DNA of 50,739 bases, from the NCBI RefSeq assembly GCF_022662195.1, contig NZ_JAKMCS010000023.1, positions 1 through 50,739 on the forward strand. Direction: 5' to 3'. The DNA is from Aestuariivivens insulae (GTDB lineage Bacteria > Bacteroidota > Bacteroidia > Flavobacteriales > Flavobacteriaceae). Both the position numbers and the translations under genes were made by a program. Shown here piece by piece: positions 44,226-50,739 of this stretch (position 1 is its first letter; each line of letters starts with the position of its first letter). The notes beneath the pieces are model-generated. The model ran no database searches and was not told the origin of the DNA. It was given only the letters and a program-made list of their open reading frames with translations.

Positions 44226-45065
44226 TTACAATAAATTTAATTGGTATTTTACATAGCTACGCATTAAAAGCTCAACCTTCTTATGGTTTGCTACCCTTAT
44301 ACGGGAGTTTTTAATTTGTAGGGCTGGCGTTTTTTTCAATTTTTTTAATAACTGTCGGTAATACCTATAGGCCATAAATACGCCAAATTTAGCTTCTACA
44401 GGTAGTTTTTTTATGCCGTTTAACCCTTTTTTAAAATCATGTTCAATGTCTTCGATAATCTCTTTTTTGGAAGCTTCATCTAAATTGTTTAAATCGGTGT
44501 TGGGGAAATAAGTTCTGTTCAATCCGTCGAAATCGGCTTTTAAGTCCCGTAAAAAATTCACTTTCTGAAATGCGGAGCCTAGTGACATGGCACTCTCTTT
44601 AAGGGCATTATATTTTTCGTTATCACCTTTAACAAAAACTTTTAGGCACATAAGGCCAACCACATCTGCCGAACCATAGATATAGGCTTTGTATTCCTCA
44701 TCGGTTAAGTAATCGGTTTTGTGTAAATCCAATCGCATACTGGCCATAAAGGCATCAACTAATGGTTTGTCGATATGGTACTTGTGGTAGGTATGCTGAA
44801 AGGCATTTAATATGGGGTTTAAACTGATTTTATCTCGTAAGGCACATTCTAAATCATCTGAAAAAGTATTGAACAGTCGCTCTTTGTCATAGTCGTGAAA
44901 CGAATCTACTATTTCGTCGGCACAACGTACAAAGCCATAGATATTGTAAATGTCATTTCTAATGGACTTACTAAGCATTTTAGTGGCCAATGAAAAGGAC
45001 GTGCTGTAGGTTTTAGTGACCAGTTTACTACAGTTATAGGATACGGTGTCGAATAAAGATTTCAT
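44226..45065 (-). CDS. crtB: Phytoene synthase
   Basis: 279 aa from the ATG at 45065, which fits the family start (MKSLFDTVSYNCSKLV); an ATG at 45089 would add eight residues. It condenses two geranylgeranyl diphosphates to 15-cis-phytoene. Motifs: SFSLATKMLSKSIRNDIY, the first Asp-rich motif RCADEIVDSFHDYD, YIYGSADVVGLMCLKVF and the second Asp-rich motif VNFLRDLKADFDGLNRTYFP. It is 127 bp downstream of crtI and 9 bp upstream of crtZ. A geranylgeranyl diphosphate synthase (crtE) is not in the window. Confidence 0.94.
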   Translation of the reverse strand: MKSLFDTVSYNCSKLVTKTYSTSFSLATKMLSKSIRNDIYNIYGFVRCADEIVDSFHDYDKERLFNTFSDDLECALRDKISLNPILNAFQHTYHKYHIDKPLVDAFMASMRLDLHKTDYLTDEEYKAYIYGSADVVGLMCLKVFVKGDNEKYNALKESAMSLGSAFQKVNFLRDLKADFDGLNRTYFPNTDLNNLDEASKKEIIEDIEHDFKKGLNGIKKLPVEAKFGVFMAYRYYRQLLKKLKKTPALQIKNSRIRVANHKKVELLMRSYVKYQLNLL

Positions 45066-45192
45066 TTGTTTAAATTTTATTGTTTTCATCGGTCAGATGT
45101 AATTACTCACATTTAATGTGTTCGTGAACCTTCGGTTTCGCCAATAATCATCTCGGTGAGTATCAAGAGTTGTTATGGCTCATTTCATAAGC

Positions 45193-46656
45193 TTAACTAT
45201 GGTATTTGGTTATTAAATTAGCGGCTAGCTTGCCCGATATTAGGGCAGGGGGAACTCCTGGCCCCGGAACAGTTAGTTGCCCCGTAAAAAATAAGTTCTT
45301 TACTTTTTTGCTTTTTAATTTGGGTCTTAAAAAAGCAGTTTGTAATAGGGTATTGGCCATGCCATAAGCATTGCCTTTGTATGAGTTATAATCTTTTATA
45401 AAATCGTTAACGCAAAAACTCTCTTTAAATAGGATATGTTGTTTTACTTTTTGCTTGGTTAAATCTTCAAAACGGTTTATGATTTTATTAAAATAATGGT
45501 CTCTTAATGCTTCTGTATCCTCTAGTCCGGGTGCCAATGGAATTAAAAAGATACCAGCTTCATTTCCGTTGGGAGCCACACTAGTATCTGTTATGCTGGG
45601 GAAACTGGCGTAGAATAATGGATTTTTGGGCCATGAAGGTTCGTCGTATATGGCTTTAGCGTGCGAATCGAAATCGGTGTCAAAAAACAAGGTATGGTGA
45701 TTAACGTGCTTTAGCTTTTTATCGAAGCCTACATAGAACAATAAGGATGAAGGCGCAAAGGTTTTATTGTTCCAATAGGATTCAGAATATTGCCTATACT
45801 CAGGTTCCAAAAGTGTTTCCGAATGATGGTAATCGGCACCACTTAAAACAATATCAGAGGTATAGGTTGTTCCATTACTAACTATGCCTAGAGCCTTGCC
45901 ATTTTCAACGATAATTTGTTCAACAGGACTATCGGTTTTAATCTTTACACCTAACTCATGCGCTAAGTTTTGTAATGCCAATATCACTTGATACATGCCT
46001 TTTTTGGGATGAAATGTGCCAAGACCAAAATCGGCATAATTCATAAAGCTATAAAATGATGGTGTATCTGAAGGTTTGGCTCCTAGGAATAATACGGGAA
46101 ACTCTAATATTTTAACTAAACGTTCATTTTTAAAGGCTTTCCTAACGTCTTTTTTTATGGTTCCAAAGAATTGGTTTAGTTTATTAATGGTTTGGGGAGT
46201 AATGAGCTCAATTGGAGATAAACCAGGCTTATACACTAAATCTTTTATGGCTATATTGTAGTTACTTTTTGCCTTTTCAATAAATCCATATAGTAAGTTT
46301 GAACTACCGGGCTCTTCTGTTTCAAAAGTAGCAGCAATTTTTTCTAAAGTGTCTTCAATGGTTATATAATCGTTCTTTCCAAAGTAAACACTATATGCTG
46401 GGTTTAGTTTTTCTAATGTATAATAGTTGGATGGTTTTTTGTTAAAGTCTGAAAAGAAACGTTCAAATACATCGGGCATCCAGTACCAGGTGGGGCCTAT
46501 ATCAAATGAGAACCCATCTTTCTTCAACTGTCTTGCACGTCCGCCAATGGTACTGTTTTTTTCAAATACGGTAACACTGTATCCTGCCTGTGCTAAATAG
46601 CAAGACGCTGCAAGCGATGCAAATCCTGAACCTATTATATTGACTGTCGATTTCAT
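45193..46656 (-). CDS. crtI: Phytoene desaturase
   Basis: 487 aa. The start at 46656 is chosen because it precedes the FAD-binding motif directly (VNIIGSGFASLAASCYLAQA then VTVFEKN). An ATG at 46689 would lie inside the operator palindrome. Also visible: GGRARQLKKDGFSFDIGPTW and the C-terminal LFFTGQLTVPGPGVPPALIS, the CrtI signature. It converts phytoene to lycopene through four desaturations using FAD. A matching promoter places the transcription start only a few nucleotides before the ATG, so the mRNA may be nearly leaderless. First structural gene of the carotenoid operon. Confidence 0.94.
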   Translation of the reverse strand: MKSTVNIIGSGFASLAASCYLAQAGYSVTVFEKNSTIGGRARQLKKDGFSFDIGPTWYWMPDVFERFFSDFNKKPSNYYTLEKLNPAYSVYFGKNDYITIEDTLEKIAATFETEEPGSSNLLYGFIEKAKSNYNIAIKDLVYKPGLSPIELITPQTINKLNQFFGTIKKDVRKAFKNERLVKILEFPVLFLGAKPSDTPSFYSFMNYADFGLGTFHPKKGMYQVILALQNLAHELGVKIKTDSPVEQIIVENGKALGIVSNGTTYTSDIVLSGADYHHSETLLEPEYRQYSESYWNNKTFAPSSLLFYVGFDKKLKHVNHHTLFFDTDFDSHAKAIYDEPSWPKNPLFYASFPSITDTSVAPNGNEAGIFLIPLAPGLEDTEALRDHYFNKIINRFEDLTKQKVKQHILFKESFCVNDFIKDYNSYKGNAYGMANTLLQTAFLRPKLKSKKVKNLFFTGQLTVPGPGVPPALISGKLAANLITKYHS

Positions 46657-46697
46657 TTTGTTTAACAAATATATGTATAAGTTAAACAAAAAACAAA
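46656..46697 (-). promoter_or_regulatory. crtI promoter overlapped by a perfect 11-bp palindromic operator
   Basis: Arms TTTTGTTTAAC (46656-46666) and GTTAAACAAAA (46681-46691) are perfect inverted repeats around a 14-nt spacer. On the minus strand a flavobacterial promoter overlaps them: TTTG (-33, 46697-46694), 20 nt, TATATTTG (-7, 46673-46666). A dimeric regulator bound here would block RNA polymerase; the CarH-like gene just upstream is the natural candidate. Confidence 0.7.
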
Positions 46698-46703
46698 TCT
46701 ATA

Positions 46704-47603
46704 TCAAAATTCGTTCACCAAGCTTTCAATGGAATTAAAGATTGAAACTTTTGAAGGCAACATAAAATGGGGGACATCGGCTAATTTAGGACCCAAAATA
46801 TGTAATTTAGTATTATCCTTTTTAAGCAATAGGTCGTTAAACTCATTTATATATTCAGGTATTGTATCAATCTCAGGCTGTACCGTAAAATAGGATATAA
46901 ACGTTATATCTTCAAAATATTCATGTAGATCCAGTAAACTTGGCATGGGAACACTTTCACCTAAAAAGATAGTGTGGTAGCCTTTACTGCGCAATTGATA
47001 GTTAATAAATAAAAGCCCTATATCATGTATTTCATTATCTGGTAGAAAAAGCACAAAGGTTTTTGAAATGGGCTTGGGCTCCAGAATTTGCAAGCGTTCT
47101 ATGTTTAATAAAATCTTTTGTTTTATATGAATGGATAAAAAATGTTCATGGGCAGGGGTTATGGTATTGGTTTGCCAAAGGAGTCCAATTTCATCCAATA
47201 AGGGGAGAAAAACAGTGTAAAAAATCTCGTTAAAAGTCCTGTTCTCTATCAGGTTATTATAGGTGTTGTAAAGCAATACTTGATCAAAATTTATCATGGC
47301 CATTTTAAGTGCATTTATCGCATGGTCTTCTATTTTTGATCGTGAAGCTATCTCCCTTACCTTTATAGGGATTTCCTCTTCTTTTAAATTCGCAATTTTT
47401 GATATTTTAAGCCCATTATTGTTTAGGTACGAGATATTTAGGAGCTTTTGTAAGCTTTCTGTACTGTAATTCCTAATATTGGTCTCAGACCTGTTTGGGC
47501 TTAATAAGTTATAGCGTTTTTCCCATATTCTAATGGTATGGGCTTTTATTCCTGTTAAGTTTTCAAGATCTTTAATGCTAAAATTAACCTGAATATTGTT
47601 CAT
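46704..47603 (-). CDS. carH: CarH/CarA-like MerR regulator with cobalamin-binding light-sensor domain
   Basis: 299 aa from ATG 47603; an ATG at 47627 adds eight residues. Residues ~8-75 are a MerR-type helix-turn-helix (LTGIKAHTIRIWEKRYNLL). The next part is a four-helix bundle containing the W-x9-EH motif at W143...E153-H154 (WQTNTITPAHEH), which in CarH contacts adenosylcobalamin. The C-terminal B12-binding Rossmann domain has ExHxxG (EIHDIG, His193 as likely cobalt ligand), so the key residues of the photoreceptor are present. In known systems the dark adenosylcobalamin form represses carotenoid genes and light releases it. It lies upstream of crtI in the same direction. Confidence 0.88.
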   Translation of the reverse strand: MNNIQVNFSIKDLENLTGIKAHTIRIWEKRYNLLSPNRSETNIRNYSTESLQKLLNISYLNNNGLKISKIANLKEEEIPIKVREIASRSKIEDHAINALKMAMINFDQVLLYNTYNNLIENRTFNEIFYTVFLPLLDEIGLLWQTNTITPAHEHFLSIHIKQKILLNIERLQILEPKPISKTFVLFLPDNEIHDIGLLFINYQLRSKGYHTIFLGESVPMPSLLDLHEYFEDITFISYFTVQPEIDTIPEYINEFNDLLLKKDNTKLHILGPKLADVPHFMLPSKVSIFNSIESLVNEF

Positions 47604-47867
47604 TGTTTTATGCTTATTTTTAAACAAAAATACAAATATTATTGATTAATTGTTGAACATAGTGCAATTAAAGACATGCGTTGCATTGTGAATTCTAAAG
47701 TTAATGTGACTTAAAAACGCATTTTTCCAAAAATTTTAGTCATTAATTCTTTTATGCTGAAGTTTGGTATTTATAACTTCTTTTCTTTGTTTAATGCGCT
47801 AAAAGCAAGTATTTTTGGTTACTGAACTTATTGGGCTTCAAAAGCATTTCAAAAATTAATCAATACA

Positions 47868-50132
47868 TTGAAAATATTTAAAGAACGCCATTTTTTTAGG
47901 CTTGTTATTGTACTACTATTAGTTAGTATGGCTTCTTGTAACAAGAAAAAGAATAGTTATACTGCTGTTAGTGAATTAGATAAGAAAACGTTTGCTTCAA
48001 CTCAGTTAATTCCAGACGATCATTTCTTGGGAGATGCCAGTTGTAAAACGTGTCACGCCAAGGAACATGACTATTGGCAAGGTTCCCATCATGACAAGGC
48101 CATGCAAGTTGCTACGGACTCAACTGTCTTGGGTAATTTCAATGGTATTGAGTATAAAAGCCAAGGGGTGAAGTCAAGGTTTTATAAAGAAGGGAGCGCT
48201 TATTTTGTTAATACCGAAGGCCCCGATGGCAAGTACCACGACTATAAAATTGAATATACTTTTGGGGTTACACCATTGCAGCAATATATCGTTAAATTTC
48301 CCAATGGCCGATTTCAATGCCTAAGAACCGCCTGGGATACCAAAAAGCATAAGTGGTTCGATTTATACCCCGATTTTAAAGTGGTGCATTCCGAGTGGTT
48401 GCATTGGTCCAGAGGAGGGTTGAATTGGAATAATATGTGTGCCGATTGCCATTCTACCAATGTTAGAAAAAACTACGATGAGGCTACGCATGGCTACGAT
48501 ACCAAGTATGCCCTTATTAATGTTAACTGTGAAGCTTGCCATGGACCTGGAAAAGACCATGTAGAAGCGGCGAGGTCACTTGGAAAAGACTATAAGGGCA
48601 ACGGAGATTTAAAAATGACATCACAAACTAAGCCTAAGGCGCTGGTAGATGCTTGTGCCAGATGCCATATGCGTAGGGAGCAAATCTCTGAATATTACAA
48701 TTTTGAAGGGAGTATGCTCGATCATTATTTTCCGCAATTAATTGTGGAGAATGTCTATTATCCAGATGGCCAAATTTTAGATGAGGACTATGTGTATGGT
48801 TCTTTTGTACAAAGTAAAATGTACCATAATGATGTCACTTGTACCAACTGTCATGATCCGCATTCATTAAAGCTTAAATTTGAAGGCAATAAGCTTTGCG
48901 CCCAATGTCATGTTCCGGAAACTTACGATACGCCCAAACATCATTTTCACCCCACAGGAACCGAAAGTTCAAAATGTATTAATTGCCACATGGCAGGAAG
49001 ATATTATATGGGTAATGATTTTAGGCGAGACCATAGTTTTAGGATTCCCAGACCAGATCAAAGCCTTAAATATGATACGCCTAATGCCTGCGTTCAATGT
49101 CATAAAGACAAGGATAACCAATGGGCCTGGGAGGCTTATGTTAAGCTCTATGGTAAGCCTAAGCACAAGCATTTCTCCGATTTGCTTGCACCGGGATTGC
49201 GAGGTGAAGCAGGAGGCTTAAACCATTTATTGGAGTTGGCCAAGGATACTATTTATCCGGAAATCGCAAGGGCATCAGCTGTTAACGTGATGACCAACTA
49301 TGCAGATCCCCAGGTTATAGATAATTTGTTGCATTTTCTAAAAGATGAATCGCCACTGGTAAGAGGCGCATCATTAGATGTTTTAGGGGAAATCAATGCA
49401 GCCGATTATGTTAACTATCTTTTGCCATTGTTGGAAGATGAAAAACGTTCGGTTAGGGTAAAAGCGTTTTTTGCATTGGGAAGCTTGGATGAAGCCTTAA
49501 TACCTGAACCCTACAAAGCTGTGTACAAAAAGGTTAAAAAGGAGTTTGAAACCAATTTAAAAGTAACTTCAGATTTTGTAGGAGGAAAAGTAAAGCAAGG
49601 TAATTATTATTTAAAACAAGGAAAACTACTTGATGCTATAGCATCTTATGAAGCGGCCTTAGAGATTGATAACACCAACAACATAGCAAGGACTAACCTA
49701 GCTAACTTATATTATAGAAATGGTGATTTTGCAAATGCCGAGCAGGCGTTTAAAACCATTATAACCCAAGAACCCGAATACGGACAAACGTATTACTCAT
49801 ATGGTTTGCTGTTAGCCGAATTAAATAGGGTAGAAGATGCTATAGTCCAAATGGAATTGGCCATAAAGTATATGCCAGATAATATAAGACCCTATTACAA
49901 TTTAAGCTTATTGTATGATAAGGCCAATCAATTAAACAAGGCTGAATCTACAGCTTTAAAAGGATTTAAAAAGTCACCACAGGATGAAAGCATGTTGTAC
50001 ATTCTAGCTTATATTTATTCTAAGAACAATGAGGTAGAAAAGGCAAAAAACATAGCTAAACGATTGGTCGATTTATACCCCAATAATTCGAACTACAGGG
50101 CGTTTTATAACCAATTGAATGCTGTTCAATAA
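47868..50132 (+). CDS. Octaheme c-type cytochrome with HEAT and TPR repeats, lipoprotein, TTG start
   Basis: 754 aa. The start codon is TTG, followed by a lipoprotein signal (RLVIVLLLVSMASC, Cys24); no nearby in-frame ATG gives one. Eight CxxCH haem motifs lie between residues ~59 and ~413: CKTCH, CADCH, CEACH, CARCH, CTNCH, CAQCH, CINCH and CVQCH. HEAT-like helices follow (~450-545, SPLVRGASLDVLGEI, RSVRVKAFFALGSLD), then about four TPRs (~565-750, AIASYEAALEIDNTNNIA). It is probably a periplasmic or outer-membrane electron-transfer protein; the electron partner is unknown. It is transcribed away from the carotenoid genes. Confidence 0.88.
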   Translation: MKIFKERHFFRLVIVLLLVSMASCNKKKNSYTAVSELDKKTFASTQLIPDDHFLGDASCKTCHAKEHDYWQGSHHDKAMQVATDSTVLGNFNGIEYKSQGVKSRFYKEGSAYFVNTEGPDGKYHDYKIEYTFGVTPLQQYIVKFPNGRFQCLRTAWDTKKHKWFDLYPDFKVVHSEWLHWSRGGLNWNNMCADCHSTNVRKNYDEATHGYDTKYALINVNCEACHGPGKDHVEAARSLGKDYKGNGDLKMTSQTKPKALVDACARCHMRREQISEYYNFEGSMLDHYFPQLIVENVYYPDGQILDEDYVYGSFVQSKMYHNDVTCTNCHDPHSLKLKFEGNKLCAQCHVPETYDTPKHHFHPTGTESSKCINCHMAGRYYMGNDFRRDHSFRIPRPDQSLKYDTPNACVQCHKDKDNQWAWEAYVKLYGKPKHKHFSDLLAPGLRGEAGGLNHLLELAKDTIYPEIARASAVNVMTNYADPQVIDNLLHFLKDESPLVRGASLDVLGEINAADYVNYLLPLLEDEKRSVRVKAFFALGSLDEALIPEPYKAVYKKVKKEFETNLKVTSDFVGGKVKQGNYYLKQGKLLDAIASYEAALEIDNTNNIARTNLANLYYRNGDFANAEQAFKTIITQEPEYGQTYYSYGLLLAELNRVEDAIVQMELAIKYMPDNIRPYYNLSLLYDKANQLNKAESTALKGFKKSPQDESMLYILAYIYSKNNEVEKAKNIAKRLVDLYPNNSNYRAFYNQLNAVQ

Positions 50133-50228
50133 TAATTTTAAGAGTGCATAAGCTAAGGTTGGTGAGAAAGAAACAGGGAAGGTGTCTATATTAATGGATT
50201 AAAGCAGAACCAATAAAAACACAAACAA

Positions 50229-50435
50229 ATGGACATTATATTTAAATCTGAAATTACTTGTCCAAATTGCGGATACAAAAGAGTAGAAGCTATGCCGTTG
50301 AATGCTTGTCAGTTTTTTTATGAATGTGATAATTGTAAAAAAATAATAAAGCCCAAAAAAGGAGATTGTTGTGTGTTCTGTTCGTATGGCACTGTTCCTT
50401 GTCCGTCAATTCAGAAAAATAACAATTGTTGTTAA
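50229..50435 (+). CDS. GDCCVxC-domain small Cys-rich protein
   Basis: 68 aa. Motifs: a zinc-ribbon-like CPNCGYKR and CDNCKK pair, then GDCCVFCSYGTVPCP, the signature of the GDCCVxC family in which one Cys is selenocysteine in some relatives. Here all positions are Cys. Eleven Cys in 68 residues point to metal binding. It may bind or help detoxify thiophilic metals; this is not established. It lies 96 bp after the cytochrome gene. Confidence 0.85.
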   Translation: MDIIFKSEITCPNCGYKRVEAMPLNACQFFYECDNCKKIIKPKKGDCCVFCSYGTVPCPSIQKNNNCC

Positions 50436-50527
50436 ATATGCTTAAAACTATCTGTTATAATGCAAAGTCAACATGAACTAAGGAAAATGTTAAAGTTTTT
50501 TGTTGTAGTGCGCACGAGAAGACTCGA

Positions 50528-50575
50528 ATGCTGATGCTACGATCAGCATCATGACTTTGCCTATGCAAACGTCAT
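50528..50575. repeat. Pair of adjacent hairpins next to the GIY-YIG gene
   Basis: Hairpin 1: ATGCTGAT (50528-50535) with ATCAGCAT (50542-50549), 6-nt loop. Hairpin 2: ATGACTTTGC (50551-50560) with GCAAA-C-GTCAT (50565-50575), a 10-bp stem with one bulged C. To their left lies GCGCACGAGAAGACTCGAA (50510-50528), whose complement resembles the 3' end of a tRNA (TTCGAGTC...). They lie 3' of the minus-strand nuclease gene. Confidence 0.65.
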
Positions 50576-50584
50576 AGCTTCCAT

Positions 50585-50739
50585 TTAGTCTTGATATTTT
50601 TCTATGAACGCTTTGGTGCGTTCTTTAGATAGATTTTTTAGTTTTCGCTCCAAGATTAGGGCTTGAGACCGATTTGGCTTTTCGGTTTTCCACACCAATT
50701 TCCATGGTCTGTATTTAGAAGTCGATTTTTCACTTCCAG
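50585..50739 (-). CDS. GIY-YIG nuclease family protein, C-terminal end (truncated by window edge)
   Basis: The last 50 residues and the stop codon are present. The sequence RPWKLVWKTEKPNRSQAL followed by ILERKLKNLSKERTKAFIEKY is the usual ending of short single-domain GIY-YIG endonucleases (~80-100 aa) common in Bacteroidota. The GIY-YIG motif itself lies outside the window. Such genes are often strain-variable and are thought to be mobile or selfish. Confidence 0.8.
   Translation of the reverse strand, partial: GSEKSTSKYRPWKLVWKTEKPNRSQALILERKLKNLSKERTKAFIEKYQD

Noticed and set aside
50510-50530. tRNA gene suggested by the sequence complementary to TTCGAGTC near the right end
   Set aside because: Only a T-loop-like tail is seen; no matching T stem, anticodon arm or acceptor stem could be built.

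Overview
The window is AT-rich chromosomal DNA from a member of the Bacteroidota, most likely a marine Flavobacteriaceae species. The signs are many secreted proteins ending in type IX secretion system (T9SS) type A sorting domains, lipoproteins with S-C or G-C lipoboxes, a fused E1 alpha/beta 2-oxoacid dehydrogenase, a stand-alone MnmD, a CrtYcd-type lycopene cyclase cluster, a TonB-dependent receptor, a TAnnTTTG promoter box, and few visible Shine-Dalgarno sequences. No rRNA, tRNA, CRISPR array, transposase or phage gene was seen. Both ends cut a gene: an SprB-repeat adhesin on the left and a GIY-YIG nuclease on the right.

Layout. 1-16.1 kb: six consecutive T9SS cargo proteins. These are an SprB-repeat adhesin end, two duplicated FG-GAP/VCBS proteins on the minus strand, two MopE/TSP3 metal-binding-repeat proteins on the plus strand (the second, 2077 aa, holds thirteen 186-bp tandem repeats followed by 669-bp super-repeats), and a CTD protein. 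16.4-24.3 kb: housekeeping genes (nucleoside phosphorylase, SUI1/YciH, 2OG-Fe(II) oxygenase, E1 dehydrogenase, fatty acid hydroxylase family, membrane dipeptidase, 3D-domain lipoprotein, ExbD). 24.3-25.4 kb: an apparently gene-poor stretch with a possible ECF-type promoter, a 28-codon leader ORF ending inside a terminator-like hairpin, a 43-aa ORF and a 316-bp nested inverted-repeat element. 25.4-33.5 kb: secreted hypothetical, aldo/keto reductase, small membrane protein, MazG-like hydrolase, ilvE, DUF4920 lipoprotein, mnmD followed by six 66-bp repeats, TIGR01777 epimerase, LETM1-like protein.

33.6-41.7 kb: two secreted proteins that each look like half of a DUF4331 protein, then a TPR lipoprotein and TonB-dependent receptor pair, an amidohydrolase with an ECF-like promoter, and an ECF sigma/anti-sigma pair. 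42-47.6 kb: a hydroxyacid dehydrogenase, then the carotenoid cluster carH-crtI-crtB-crtZ-crtYcd, enough to take geranylgeranyl diphosphate to zeaxanthin. A CarH-type MerR/B12 regulator precedes it, and a 36-bp palindrome overlaps the crtI promoter. 47.9-50.7 kb: octaheme cytochrome with HEAT and TPR repeats, a GDCCVxC protein, and a GIY-YIG nuclease end next to two adjacent hairpins.

The less ordinary signals are the leader/attenuator locus and its promoter twin at 40.2 kb, the nested palindrome, the 66-bp repeats whose variation falls only at third codon positions of an alternative frame, the palindromic crt operator, and the split DUF4331 pair near an ECF sigma factor. Family names come from recalled motifs, not from database searches.
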